A DNA stretch of 64,000 bases from Rhodocyclales bacterium (GTDB lineage: Bacteria; Pseudomonadota; Gammaproteobacteria; Burkholderiales; Rhodocyclaceae): the NCBI GenBank assembly GCA_016214145.1, contig JACRPA010000004.1, forward strand, positions 62,001 through 126,000. Reading direction: 5' to 3'. The translations under genes were made by a program, and so were the position numbers. This document shows, in pieces, positions 49,123 through 57,970 of this stretch. Each line of letters opens with the position of its first letter. Positions within the stretch are counted from its first letter, which is position 1. Under the pieces are notes generated by a model, which saw only the letters and a program-made list of their open reading frames with translations, made no database searches and was not told the origin of the DNA.

Positions 49123-49189
49123 CTGTGGGAGCGGCGTCCTCGCCGCGATAACAGCCGCCAATATCGCGGCGAGGACGCCGCTCCCACAG
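49123..49189. repeat. REPIN-like element (TGTGGGAGCGG type)
   Basis: Perfect 27-bp inverted arms (49123-49149, 49163-49189) starting CTGTGGGAGCGGCGTCC, with a 13-bp loop. The end sequence resembles Pseudomonas REPINs, which are moved by RAYT (TnpA-REP) transposases. No RAYT gene is in the window. Located between xerC and the DUF364 gene. Confidence 0.88.
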
Positions 49190-49224
49190 CAGCGTTTCAA
49201 CGCCATGCCTGCCCTGGCCCGCAT

Positions 49225-50136
49225 TCATTTCTTCTTGGCTCTCGGGTGGGCTGCGTCGTAGACCTTGGCCAGGTGCATGAAGTCGAGGTGCGTATACACC
49301 TGCGTCGTGCCGATGCTGGAATGGCCGAGCATTTCCTGCACGGCGCGCAGGTCGCCGGAGGACTGCAGCACGTGCGAGGCGAAGGAGTGGCGCAGCATGT
49401 GCGGATGGACGTGGGCGCCGAGGCCGGCCTTTTTCGCCCAGCGGTCGAGGCGCAGCTGGATCATGCGCATCGACAGTCGCGTGCCGCGCCGGCTGACGAA
49501 CAGCGCCGGGCAGTCGGCGGCGGCCACCTCGCCGCGTCGTGCCAGCCATGCCGCCAGCGCCGCGCGCGCCTTGGCGCCGACCGGCACGGTGCGCGTCTTG
49601 GCGCGCTTGCCGGTGACGGTCACTTCGCCCGCCGCCAGGTCCTGCGCCAGGTTGCAGTCGAGGCTCGCCAGTTCGGCCAGGCGCAGCCCGGAGGAATAGC
49701 ACAGCTCGAACATCGCCTTGTCGCGCAGTTCCAGCAGGCCGTCGGCCTCCCGCTCCAGCAGCGCGTTCGCCTGGTCGGCCGAGAGCACCGAGGGCAGGGC
49801 CTTTTTCGATTTCGGCGCGCGCACGCTGAGGCAGGGATTCTGTTCCAGGCCGCGATGGCGCGCCAGCCAGTTGAAGAAGCCGCGCCAGGCCGACAGCACG
49901 CGGGCCAGCGAGCGGCCGGACAGTCCGCGCCCGTGCAGCTGCGCGACGAAGCGGCGGATGTCGTGATGCTTAAGCCGGTCGAGCGGGGCGGCGCCGGCCA
50001 GCGCCAGCAGCGCGGCGATGTCGTGGCTGTAGCTTTCCAGGGTGAGCGGGCTGACGCGGCGCTGGTGGGCCAGCTCGTCGAGCCAGTCCGCGGCCGCGGT
50101 CTTGGCGCCCTCGCCTGTCAGCCCGGCCGGAACCAT
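49225..50136 (-). CDS. xerC: Tyrosine recombinase XerC
   Basis: 303 residues. N-terminal SAM-like core-binding domain (about 12-95); catalytic domain with R152 (SGLRLAELASLD), HMLRHSFASH (H-x-x-R), HSSIGTTQ and nucleophile Y281 (VYTHL). It resolves chromosome dimers at dif together with XerD. The start lies 2 bp after the DUF484 stop, and the dapF-DUF484-xerC order is the standard housekeeping one, so this is not a mobile-element integrase. Confidence 0.95.
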   Translation of the reverse strand: MVPAGLTGEGAKTAAADWLDELAHQRRVSPLTLESYSHDIAALLALAGAAPLDRLKHHDIRRFVAQLHGRGLSGRSLARVLSAWRGFFNWLARHRGLEQNPCLSVRAPKSKKALPSVLSADQANALLEREADGLLELRDKAMFELCYSSGLRLAELASLDCNLAQDLAAGEVTVTGKRAKTRTVPVGAKARAALAAWLARRGEVAAADCPALFVSRRGTRLSMRMIQLRLDRWAKKAGLGAHVHPHMLRHSFASHVLQSSGDLRAVQEMLGHSSIGTTQVYTHLDFMHLAKVYDAAHPRAKKK

Positions 50137-50138
50137 GG

Positions 50139-50789
50139 TTATTCGAGTGATCTCAACAGCGCCGCGCTCGCCAGGTCGCCGATGTGGCCAAGATACAGTG
50201 TGCCCATCTCCGGGTAGAAGCGCTGCACGTCCTCCGAGCCCAGGGCCAGCAGGCCGACCGTCTCGGCTTCGCGCCGCAACGCCACCAGCGCCACCGAGCG
50301 CACCTGGTCGCCGGCTTCGCCGAACCAGGCGGCGGCCTCGAAGCCGGCATTGGCACCGCAGTAGGGATGCGCCAGCCCGGCGGCGAAGATGCGCGTCTGT
50401 TCATTCACTTCGGCGAACTCCGCCGCATCGGCCTGCGCCGGCAGGTTCCACAGGCGGAAGGCGACATGCGGCACGGCGAAATCCTCGCCGAGATGCCTGA
50501 AGAGCGCCTGCCGCGCGGCGGCGAAATCGCGCGCGCCGGCCAGCGCGGTGGCCAGGCGATGCACCTTCTCGCCGATGGCGTCGTTCTCCTCGCCGAAGCG
50601 GATCAGCTCGCCCAGCTTGCCCTCCAGCAGCTTGGCCTTCTCGCGCAGCGTGAGGATCTGCCGCTCGGTGATCGAGATGGCGCGGCCGCCATGCGGATGC
50701 GGGATGTAGAGCTGCGCCAGCAGGTCGGCGTACTCCTCGAAGAACTTCGGGTGGTCCTGCAGGTAGCGGGCGATTTCGTCGGCTTTCAT
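50139..50789 (-). CDS. DUF484 family protein
   Basis: 216 residues from ATG 50789. A longer open frame reaches 51491 across a REP and dapF but is not plausible. Starts MKADEIARYLQDHPKFFEEYADLL, the signature of DUF484, then a coiled coil (about 45-75) and a GAF-like domain (about 80-215). It is always found between dapF and xerC in gamma- and betaproteobacteria; its function is unknown and a regulatory link with XerC has been proposed on position only. Confidence 0.9.
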   Translation of the reverse strand: MKADEIARYLQDHPKFFEEYADLLAQLYIPHPHGGRAISITERQILTLREKAKLLEGKLGELIRFGEENDAIGEKVHRLATALAGARDFAAARQALFRHLGEDFAVPHVAFRLWNLPAQADAAEFAEVNEQTRIFAAGLAHPYCGANAGFEAAAWFGEAGDQVRSVALVALRREAETVGLLALGSEDVQRFYPEMGTLYLGHIGDLASAALLRSLE

Positions 50790-50817
50790 TCTTGTCCTTC
50801 CCCCTCTGGTTAATTCC

Positions 50818-50884
50818 GTAGGTCGGCCTTCAGGCCGACATGGGCGGCCGGGCACGCGCGGTTGTCGGGCTGAAGCCCGACCTA
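50818..50884. repeat. REP-type palindromic pair, GTAGGTCGG family, copy 3
   Basis: Units 50818-50839 and 50863-50884 in opposite orientation. The right unit supplies the dapF stop codon (TTG-TAG-GTCGG on the minus strand). Confidence 0.9.
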
Positions 50885-51712
50885 CAACTCCAACTCGCCA
50901 TCGAACACGCTCACCGCCGGGCCGGTCATCAGCACGGGCTGGCCGGGGCCGCCCCAGGCGATCGTCAGTTCGCCGCCGCGCGTCGCCACCCGCACCGGCG
51001 AATCGAGCAGGCCGCGAATGACGCCGGCGGCGACGGCGGCGCAGGCGCCGGTGCCGCAGGCGAGCGTCTCGCCGGCGCCGCGCTCGAAAACGCGCAGGCG
51101 GATGGCGTTGCGATTCACCACCTGCATGAAGCCGGCGTTCACCCGCTGCGGAAAGCGCGGGTGGTTCTCGATGAGCGGGCCTTGCTCCGCGACCGGCGCG
51201 GCATCGACGTTCGCCACCACCTGCACCGCATGCGGATTGCCCATCGACAGGGCGGTGATGTCGACGCTGGCGCCGTCGAGCTGCAGCGGCTGCACCAGCG
51301 CATCGCTCCCGGTGACGAAGGGCACATGCGAGGGCTCGAAGCGCGGCACGCCCATGTCCACCGTGACGAGGCCGTCCGCCTCCAGGCGCGGCTCGATCAG
51401 GCCGCCCTTCGTCTCGACGCGAATGGCGCGCTTCGCCGTCAGGCCCTTCTCGTGCACGAAGCGCACGAAGCAGCGCGCGCCGTTGCCGCATTGCTCCACC
51501 TCGCCGCCGTCGGCGTTGAAGATGCGGTAGCGGAAGTCGGCGTCCGGAAGCAAAGGCTTCTCGACGACGAGGATCTGGTCGCAGCCGACGCCGAAGTGGC
51601 GGTCGGCGAGGAAGCGCGCCTGTTCCGGCGTGAGATCAATGGCCTGCGTGACTGCGTCGAGCACGACGAAATCGTTGCCGAGGCCGTGCATCTTGGTGAA
51701 CCGAATCATCAT
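50882..51712 (-). CDS. dapF: Diaminopimelate epimerase
   Basis: 276 residues. [12 protein letters not shown] at the N-terminus; the two catalytic cysteines are C75 (EQCGNGARC) and C219 ([12 protein letters not shown]). Interconverts LL- and meso-diaminopimelate for lysine and peptidoglycan. ATG 51712 or the adjacent ATG 51709 may be used. The TAG stop is formed by the flanking REP unit. Precedes DUF484 and xerC as usual. Confidence 0.97.
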   Translation of the reverse strand: MMIRFTKMHGLGNDFVVLDAVTQAIDLTPEQARFLADRHFGVGCDQILVVEKPLLPDADFRYRIFNADGGEVEQCGNGARCFVRFVHEKGLTAKRAIRVETKGGLIEPRLEADGLVTVDMGVPRFEPSHVPFVTGSDALVQPLQLDGASVDITALSMGNPHAVQVVANVDAAPVAEQGPLIENHPRFPQRVNAGFMQVVNRNAIRLRVFERGAGETLACGTGACAAVAAGVIRGLLDSPVRVATRGGELTIAWGGPGQPVLMTGPAVSVFDGELEL

Positions 51713-51750
51713 GGCTTGTCACCACTTCCAAGAGTGAAAGCCGCGCCGCA

Positions 51751-51792
51751 CCCCCCCTCTCCCCTAGCCCCTCTCCCGCGAGGGGAGAGGGG
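51751..51792. repeat. CCTCTCCC/GGGAGAGG palindromic repeat, intergenic copy
   Basis: CCCCTCTCCC-gcga-GGGGAGAGGGG hairpin preceded by a C-rich run, between dapF and the CoA-binding protein gene. Same family as the in-gene copy at 1600-1640. Confidence 0.75.
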
Positions 51793-51823
51793 AATTTCGT
51801 GAGCCGCTGGCGCGACTTGAGTT

Positions 51824-52255
51824 TTAATCCGCATCGGCCACCTCGGCGCACAGCCCGACATAGTCACGCCAGATGCAGCGGTCCATCACCACCGTCATGC
51901 CAGCGGCCGAGGCCTTCGCGGCCGCTGCTTCATTGACGATGCCGTCCTGCAGCCAGATGCGCTTCAGGCCCAGGCGCAGGCATTCGTCCACGAGCGGGCC
52001 GACATGCTCGGCGGCGCGGAAGACGTCCACCAGATCGATTTTTTCCGGCACTTCGGAAAGCGAGGCGTAGGCCTTCTCGCCCAGCACCGCCGCCACCTTC
52101 GGCCGCACCGGGATGATGCGCAGGCCCGCGCCCTGCAGGGCGCGGGCGATGCGAAAGGCGGGACGGGCGGGATTCGGCGAGAGGCCGACCACGGCGATGG
52201 TCTTCACCTCGCGCAGCAGGGTGCAGATCGCCTCGGGATCGGGGTTGCGGAACAT
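51824..52255 (-). CDS. CoA-binding domain protein (YccU-like)
   Basis: 143 residues. Rossmann-type CoA-binding fold: KTIAVVGLSPNPARPAFRIARAL, IIPVRP, KIDLVDVFRAAEHVGPLVDE and IWLQDGIVNEAAA, then VMDRCIWRDY near the C-terminus. These small proteins bind CoA or related nucleotides; no reaction is established. Between the acyltransferase pair and dapF on the minus strand. Confidence 0.88.
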   Translation of the reverse strand: MFRNPDPEAICTLLREVKTIAVVGLSPNPARPAFRIARALQGAGLRIIPVRPKVAAVLGEKAYASLSEVPEKIDLVDVFRAAEHVGPLVDECLRLGLKRIWLQDGIVNEAAAAKASAAGMTVVMDRCIWRDYVGLCAEVADAD

Positions 52256-52278
52256 CGGGCAATCTTACCTCAACCGCT

Positions 52279-52366
52279 TTCAACGCAAAGAGCGCAAAGA
52301 CGCAAAGGGCGCCAAGAAACACAGGAATCTTTGCGATCTTTGCGTCTTTGCGTCCTTTGCGTTGAA
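52279..52366. repeat. GCAAAGAC-type inverted tandem repeat
   Basis: 29-bp arms 52279-52307 and 52338-52366, made of CGCAAAGA units, match at 27 of 29 positions; 30-bp centre. Fills the gap between the acyltransferase gene (stop 52372) and the CoA-binding protein gene (start 52255). Confidence 0.9.
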
Positions 52367-52371
52367 GGAGC

Positions 52372-53241
52372 TTAGTAGGGCCGCTTCTCGCCCTTGGGGC
52401 GCGTCTTGAAGCGCTTGTGCACCCAGTAGTACTGCTCGGGCATCTCGGCGATGCGCTGCTCGATCCAGGCGTTCATGCGCAGCGTGTCGGCCTCGATGCT
52501 CTCGCCGGGATAGTCGACCCACGGCTCGCCCAGTTCGACGGCGTAGCCGGCTTCGCCCGGCAGCATGCGCGTGATGCAGGGGATCACCGCGGCGCCGGTC
52601 ATGCGCGCCAGCCGCGAGAGGCCGGTGATGGTCGCCGCCGGCACGCCGAAGAAGGGCACGAAGATGGTGTCGCGCTGGCCGTAGTCCATGTCCGGCAGGT
52701 AGTAGAAGGGCCGGCCGTCCTTCATGCCGCGGATGGCCTGGCGCACGCCTTCCTGGCGCGAGAGCAGCCTCGAATGGCCGAAGCGCAGGCGGCCCTTGTA
52801 GAGCGCGGCGTTGAAATAGAAATTCTTCTGCTGGGCGTAGATGCTCACCATGTCCAGTTCCAGGGTGAGCCGCGTCCAGCCCATGTCGAGGCCGACGAAA
52901 TGCGGCACGAAGAGGATCACCGGCCTGCCCTGCAGGGCGCGCACCCGCTCCAGGCCGTCGACGCGCACCAGGCGGCGAATTTCCTCCGGCGGCGACCACC
53001 AGAGCAGGCCGCGCTCGAGGAAGCTGCGGCCGAAGGCGCGGAAATGCGCGCGGGCGAGTTGCTCGCGCTCCGCCTCGGCCATCCGCGGATAGCACAGGCG
53101 CAGGTTGGTCAGGGCGACATGGCGGCGCTCCCGGCCGAAGGCGTGGAGCAGGCCGCCGAAGGCCTCGCCGAGCGGCGCCAGCCGCTTCAGCGGCAGGAAG
53201 TGCAGCAGCCAGATCAGGCCGAGTCCAAGGCGCGTCATCAT
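52372..53241 (-). CDS. Lipid A biosynthesis acyltransferase (LpxL/HtrB family), second copy
   Basis: 289 residues from ATG 53241, which overlaps the preceding gene's stop (ATGA); the next codon is also ATG. N-terminal membrane anchor and the acyltransferase motifs FVPHFVGLDMGW (H-x4-D), RQAIRGMKDGRPFYYLPDMDYG and FVPFFGVPAATITGLSRLARMTGAAVIPC. Adds a secondary acyl chain to Kdo2-lipid IVA at the inner membrane. Tandem arrangement suggests it and its neighbour act at different positions, in LpxL/LpxM fashion. Confidence 0.9.
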   Translation of the reverse strand: MMTRLGLGLIWLLHFLPLKRLAPLGEAFGGLLHAFGRERRHVALTNLRLCYPRMAEAEREQLARAHFRAFGRSFLERGLLWWSPPEEIRRLVRVDGLERVRALQGRPVILFVPHFVGLDMGWTRLTLELDMVSIYAQQKNFYFNAALYKGRLRFGHSRLLSRQEGVRQAIRGMKDGRPFYYLPDMDYGQRDTIFVPFFGVPAATITGLSRLARMTGAAVIPCITRMLPGEAGYAVELGEPWVDYPGESIEADTLRMNAWIEQRIAEMPEQYYWVHKRFKTRPKGEKRPY

Positions 53242-54089
53242 GCCGGCGGCGGCGCGGCGCCGCGCGGCGCCTTGTAGCGGTTGTAGCCCCACATGTACTG
53301 CTCCGGGCAGCGCCGGACCAGCGCCTCGATGGCGCGGTTGAGCGCTGCCGCACGCTGATCCAGCGACCCTTCAAGCTCGTCTTGCAGCGGCAGGAAGTAC
53401 ACGTGGAATCCCGCGCCCCGCGGCAGGCGCTCGGCGTAGGTCAGGATCACCGACGCCTTGCTGGTCTCGGTCAGGCGCGCCGCCAGGGTCATGGTGAATG
53501 CCGGGCGGCCGAAGAAGTCCGTCCACACCCCCTCGCCCTCCCCCGGCACCTGGTCGGGCAGCATGCCGATGGCCTCGCGGCGCTTCAGCGCACGCAGCAG
53601 CAGGCGCACCCCGGAAAGATCGGCCGGTGCGAGATGCAGGTCGCCGCCGCCGCGCCCCTCCTCCATGAGCGGCTTGAGCCATGCCAGCTTGGGCGGCCGG
53701 TAGAGCACCGTGAGCTTCATCCGGACGGCGAGGTACTGGGCAATGATGTCGAAGCAGCCCAGGTGCGGCGTCAGGAAAAGGATGCCCTCGCCGCGCGCCC
53801 GGGCCTGCTCCACGATCTCCCAGCCGGTGACGTGCATCACCCTGTCCGTCACCTCGCGCCTGTCGCGCAGCCACACCCACGGCAGTTCCAGCACGCCGCG
53901 CCCGGCGTGGGCGATTGCCGCCGGCAGAATGGCCGTGGCATCGGCAGGGTTATACGCAAGCGCCAGGTTTTCCTTCATGTTCCGCCGATAGGTCGGCGAG
54001 GCGAACCAGGCGGCCCAGCCGAGCAACGCGCCCAGGCCATGCAGCAGACGCAGGGGCAGACGGCCAAGGAGACGAAAGAGGAATGCCAT
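53238..54089 (-). CDS. Lipid A biosynthesis acyltransferase (LpxL/HtrB family), first copy
   Basis: 283 residues. N-terminal hydrophobic anchor (MAFLFRLLGRLPLRLLHGLG), TYRRNMKENLALAY, the H-x4-D motif in LTPHLGCFDIIAQYLA, IGMLPDQVPGEGEGVW and PAFTMTLAARLTETSKASVILTYAERL. C-terminal CPEQYMWGYNRYK, typical of the family. Divergent from metK across a 239-bp gap that carries the metK promoter and leader. Confidence 0.9.
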   Translation of the reverse strand: MAFLFRLLGRLPLRLLHGLGALLGWAAWFASPTYRRNMKENLALAYNPADATAILPAAIAHAGRGVLELPWVWLRDRREVTDRVMHVTGWEIVEQARARGEGILFLTPHLGCFDIIAQYLAVRMKLTVLYRPPKLAWLKPLMEEGRGGGDLHLAPADLSGVRLLLRALKRREAIGMLPDQVPGEGEGVWTDFFGRPAFTMTLAARLTETSKASVILTYAERLPRGAGFHVYFLPLQDELEGSLDQRAAALNRAIEALVRRCPEQYMWGYNRYKAPRGAAPPPA

Positions 54090-54153
54090 TGGAGAAAATG
54101 CAGTTTCAGTGAAGGCTGATCTTCAGGTTACGCCGTAACTAAAAATACCGTGT

Positions 54154-54183
54154 TTGACCCGAACCGGGCCAAAAAACTATAAT
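54154..54183 (+). promoter_or_regulatory. Sigma-70 promoter of metK
   Basis: -35 TTGACC (54154-54159), 18-bp spacer, -10 TATAAT (54178-54183). The predicted start at about 54190 puts the SAM-II-like pseudoknot at the very 5' end of a leader of about 138 nt. Confidence 0.75.
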
Positions 54184-54190
54184 TATATTT

Positions 54191-54262
54191 CCGCCGAGTT
54201 AATGGGGCAGCAAATGTTCCCTTGGACAACTTGCAGGGCGGCCTAATAAATACTGCTAAAGC
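54191..54262 (+). promoter_or_regulatory. Candidate SAM-II-like riboswitch in the metK leader
   Basis: P1 CCGCC (54191-54195) pairs perfectly with GGCGG (54237-54241). GCAG (54207-54210) in the loop can pair with CTGC (54253-54256) beyond P1, giving an H-type pseudoknot as in SAM-II. The loop start GAGTTAAT and the 3' segment TAATAAATACTGCTAAAG resemble the conserved SAM-II UGAUUUAA and GAUAAAUGUAGCUAAA. Placement right at the transcript start in front of SAM synthetase fits feedback control by SAM. Not verified by a covariance model. Confidence 0.5.
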
Positions 54263-54328
54263 GTCACCTGCTTGTCTTCCCGGGGCCGGTAACGTCGGTG
54301 CAACGGGAAAACAAAAGGAGCAGGACAG

Positions 54329-55495
<1,167 letters not shown>

Positions 55496-55512
55496 GCCCG
55501 ACCCGCAGGGCC

Positions 55513-55594
55513 TGTCAATGTTTCGGCGAAGGCTAACCTTCGCAACCAGCGAAGGTTAAGGCGCAACGCGCCGGCCGAAGCCAAAACATCGACA
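55513..55594. repeat. 82-bp inverted-repeat element after metK
   Basis: Ends TGTCAATGTTT and AAACATCGACA are inverted repeats (10 of 11). Inside is a perfect hairpin AACCTTCGC-aacca-GCGAAGGTT (55535-55557). No coding capacity. Inserted between the metK stop and the first metK-tail copy. Confidence 0.65.
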
Positions 55595-55660
55595 AGGCGG
55601 CCGCGCTGCGCGCGGATGCCGGCCCGTAAGGCGGCGCCGAAGGCCGACGCCGGACTGCAA
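55591..55660 (+). pseudogene. Degenerate tandem copies of the metK 3' end
   Basis: Codons reading DKAAALRADAGP-stop (55591-55629) and then AAPKADAGLQ (about 55631-55660) repeat the metK C-terminus [12 protein letters not shown]-stop. Non-functional fragments lying directly before the terminator. Confidence 0.6.
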
Positions 55661-55680
55661 TCAAAAGCAAGGCAAGAAAG

Positions 55681-55704
55681 ACGGGCGCCGCCGGCGCCCG
55701 TTTT
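55681..55704 (+). terminator. Rho-independent terminator, copy A (metK)
   Basis: 10-bp stem of ACGGGCGCCG and its complement with minimal loop, then TTTT. Nearly the same hairpin recurs at 57642-57670 after the second metK-tail copy. Confidence 0.8.
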
Positions 55705-55713
55705 CATTTCGGA

Positions 55714-55737
55714 AAAGTCAGTCCCGGCGGCACGGCT
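55714..55737 (+). repeat. 24-bp motif AAAGTCAGTC-N8-ACGGCG, copy 9
   Basis: AAAGTCAGTC, spacer CCGGCGGC, ACGGCT (one mismatch). Intergenic, directly after the terminator. Confidence 0.82.
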
Positions 55738-55986
55738 CCGGATGCTGGGCCTTGAACCAATCGCGCTTTCCGTTGCCACAATCAGGCTGAAAGGAGGAAC
55801 ACGGGTCGGATCGGCAAGAGACCCTGTGAGTGGCAGCAGCATTCCGTCACCGCGACCCAGACCAAGACCCCATGAGCAGCGATTGTATTTCCGCTGTCCG
55901 GAAAATCGGCCTGTAAGCAATCAACCAACAGCACGGTCTACTGAGTGACGGACAACCGTCATCCCCAATCCCAACAGGAGACAGAT

Positions 55987-56274
55987 ATGAAATCGAGAAA
56001 CCTGGCGCTAACAGCCATCACCGTCGCTTTTTCAGCCATCGCCGCATTCCCGGCCGTTGTACAGGCGGCAGACGAGAACACTCCCCGCGCCAATCAGTGC
56101 CGCACGGCAAACGACATACGTATGCAGTACGGCTTGCCGACCGTCGATTGCGCCAAGGCTGCGGAAGGGGTCATGGGCCCGGTCCGCACCATGGACGCCA
56201 AGTCGGCCGGTCATCAAGCCGGCAGAGAGCAGTCCCCGACCCCCGGGTCTGCGGGCAACCTGCTCCAATTCTGA
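55987..56274 (+). CDS. Small secreted protein, unknown
   Basis: 95 residues from ATG 55987, which has AGGAG 8 bp upstream; an in-frame ATG at 55945 lacks one and would hide the signal peptide. Signal peptide of about 28 residues ending VVQAAD. The mature part of about 65 residues is polar with two Cys (NQCRTAND, VDCAKAA) that could form a disulfide. No family recognised. Followed by a strong terminator, so it is monocistronic. Confidence 0.65.
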   Translation: MKSRNLALTAITVAFSAIAAFPAVVQAADENTPRANQCRTANDIRMQYGLPTVDCAKAAEGVMGPVRTMDAKSAGHQAGREQSPTPGSAGNLLQF

Positions 56275-56334
56275 AATCGATTGCAGTCGTGCGGCCCGCC
56301 GATGACGCTTGACGTACCGGGCCGCACTTGAGAC

Positions 56335-56374
56335 AAACGGGAATCCGGAGGCGCTCTCCGGTTTCCCGTTTTTT
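56335..56374 (+). terminator. Rho-independent terminator of the small secreted protein gene
   Basis: AAACGGGAA and CCGGAG pair across a gcgct loop with CTCCGG and TTCCCGTTT, followed by a T run to 56374. A second perfect hairpin, GTGCGGCCCG/CGGGCCGCAC (56289-56298 with 56318-56327), lies just upstream. Confidence 0.9.
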
Positions 56375-56531
56375 CATATGGGCGGCCGGGCGAAGCGGAT
56401 CCGGCATCGCGACGGATTGGACGAATCGCCAATCGGCCGCTAGCATGCTTACTTGATGGCTGCCGGGGCCTATCGCCCTGGCTGTCGCAGCACCGGCAAG
56501 GGCACGCCGGATGTTTGTGGAGAGTATTTGC

Positions 56532-57485
56532 ATGCGGTTGCCTCTTTTGATCTCGTCGGTCCTTTTCTGGGTGGTACTGACCCCCTCTGCCAACGCTGTG
56601 TCCGGCTTGGCAGAGAAATCGTCCAAGACACGCAAATCGGACATCACGATCCGCGTGGAGGACGGGGGTTGGGGCGAGGCCGACACGGAGGAGGTCGAAT
56701 CCGTCCTGCACGCGGTTGCCGACGAGCTGGCAACCTGGGTGCCCGTGCGGCTGCCGATTTCCATCGTGGTATCGCACACCGACCGCGAGCCCATGGTGCT
56801 GTATGAAAAGGACGGCACGGGGGAGTACCGGGTGCGGCTGCATGCGAACGACCGGCGCTGGGGCGAATATGTCTATGAGTTCGCACATGAACTCTGCCAC
56901 ATCATGTCCAACTACGATGCGCACCGGAGCCGCGATTCGCGCAAATACAACCAGTGGTTCGAGGAGACGCTCTGCGAAACCGCTTCGCTCTACACGCTGC
57001 GCTCCATGGCGCTCACCTGGGGCAGCGCCCCGCCGCGTCCGGGCCTGGAAGGGCACGCGGCCAAACTGAAGGCATTTGCGCAGCAACTGATCATGGAAGA
57101 ACACCGTAACCTGCCGGATGGCACACCGCTTGCCGAGTGGCTGCGGGAAAACGAGGAAGCGCTGAGGAACGATCCTTATCTGCGCGAAAAAAACGAAATC
57201 GTCGCCAAGCTCCTGCTACCGCTGTTCGAGCAAGACCCGGAGAACATCGACAGCCTGCATTACCTGAACCTCGACCCGGCCGAGGCCAGGGCCGACTTGC
57301 AGCAGTACCTGCACGCCTGGTATGACAACGCGCCTGCCCGGCACAAGACCTTCGTCGCCAGCATCCTGAAATTGCTCGGCGTGGAGACGCCCTTGGGCGT
57401 ACGCGCCCACGCCAAGCCCGCCGCGCCGCAGTATCCGGAAGGCGGCGCCGGGTCTGCCGGCCAGGCGGGGCCCAGCAAACACTAA
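56532..57485 (+). CDS. Secreted zinc-metallopeptidase-like protein (HExxH), unknown
   Basis: 317 residues from ATG 56532, with GGAGAG 7 bp upstream; an ATG at 56511 is less well placed. Signal peptide to about residue 22 (PSANAV). The zinc motif HELCH (H119-E120-x-x-H123) is followed about 20 residues later by [11 protein letters not shown], whose Glu is in the position of the third ligand of gluzincins (the WLxEGLAEY pattern). Residues after about 170 form an alpha-helical domain. Probably a periplasmic or exported peptidase; substrate unknown. It stands alone between two copies of the metK 3' end. Confidence 0.72.
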   Translation: MRLPLLISSVLFWVVLTPSANAVSGLAEKSSKTRKSDITIRVEDGGWGEADTEEVESVLHAVADELATWVPVRLPISIVVSHTDREPMVLYEKDGTGEYRVRLHANDRRWGEYVYEFAHELCHIMSNYDAHRSRDSRKYNQWFEETLCETASLYTLRSMALTWGSAPPRPGLEGHAAKLKAFAQQLIMEEHRNLPDGTPLAEWLRENEEALRNDPYLREKNEIVAKLLLPLFEQDPENIDSLHYLNLDPAEARADLQQYLHAWYDNAPARHKTFVASILKLLGVETPLGVRAHAKPAAPQYPEGGAGSAGQAGPSKH

Positions 57486-57502
57486 TTTGGCAACGCTTCG
57501 GC

Positions 57503-57619
57503 CTGCGGCCGATCTACCGCAAGACCGCCGCCTGCGGCCACTTCGGCCGCGACGAGCCGGAATTCACCTGGGAAGCCCTCGATAAAGTAGCTGCGCTGAA
57601 AGCCGACGCGGGGTTGTAA
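57503..57619 (+). pseudogene. metK 3'-end fragment (38 codons)
   Basis: 117 nt that align without gaps to 55379-55495 of metK and encode [19 protein letters not shown] and so on to the same stop. Of 13 codons that differ, 11 are synonymous; only L-to-R and Y-to-C are changed. This pattern implies that the fragment was under selection as real metK sequence until recently. It is followed by a terminator and the 24-bp motif, as is the first copy. Confidence 0.88.
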
Positions 57620-57641
57620 TCTCCCGCAAGAAAGCAAATGA

Positions 57642-57670
57642 ACGGGCGCCCTTGGGCGCCCGTTTTGTTT
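57642..57670 (+). terminator. Rho-independent terminator, copy B (metK fragment)
   Basis: Perfect 10-bp stem ACGGGCGCCC-tt-GGGCGCCCGT followed by TTTGTTT. Closely related to the hairpin at 55681-55704. Confidence 0.93.
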
Positions 57671-57676
57671 CCGGCA

Positions 57677-57700
57677 AAAGTCAGTCCCGGCAGTACGGCG
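57677..57700 (+). repeat. 24-bp motif AAAGTCAGTC-N8-ACGGCG, copy 10
   Basis: Perfect half-sites, spacer CCGGCAGT. Intergenic, directly after terminator B. Confidence 0.9.
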
Positions 57701-57730
57701 AGAAAATGGCGTTGTTACTGCTTGCCACGG

Positions 57731-57970
57731 TCAAACCGCGACGGTTGCTGCCAACTGCATTGCAGCAATGAACTCTTCCGGCGACACGTCCGCCTGCCTG
57801 AGGATTCCCGCCAGAGTGCCGACCTTGACTTCGCTGTGAATGGGAACGACACAGCCTTTTGAACCTCGGCGCATGATGACGTGGCTTCCGGATTGGCGGA
57901 GCTTCTCGAAACCGAGACGCTCCGGCACCCGTACTACCGTTGCCCCGGAAACGCGGGGCAGTTTAGGCAT
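57731..57970 (-). CDS. hicA: Type II toxin HicA
   Basis: 79 residues. The double-stranded-RNA-binding-like HicA fold with catalytic His in RQSGSHVIMRR, preceded by LGFEKL and followed by VPIHSEVKVGTLAGILRQADVSPEEF. Cleaves mRNA when freed from HicB. Its start overlaps the hicB 3' end by 8 bases, and hicB is upstream, the less common but known hicB-hicA order. Confidence 0.9.
   Translation of the reverse strand: MPKLPRVSGATVVRVPERLGFEKLRQSGSHVIMRRGSKGCVVPIHSEVKVGTLAGILRQADVSPEEFIAAMQLAATVAV

Larger units (their letters stand above)
55496..55986. other. metK downstream region: repeats, terminator, no gene
   Basis: 491 bp without a supported gene. In order: an 82-bp inverted-repeat element (55513-55594), two degenerate copies of the metK 3' end, a terminator, an AAAGTCAGTC motif and about 240 bp with no recognised feature (a small open frame there has no ribosome site or family). 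Confidence 0.7.

Noticed and set aside
48270-49187. Longer DUF364 protein starting at 49187
   Set aside because: The extra 24 residues are a translation of the REPIN; ATG 49115 is the natural start.
49225-50136. Integrase of a mobile island
   Set aside because: Sequence and dapF-DUF484 context identify the housekeeping XerC.
50139-51491. A 450-codon fusion of DUF484 with upstream sequence
   Set aside because: The extra N-terminal part is dapF antisense-type composition plus a REP; ATG 50789 gives the exact DUF484 start.
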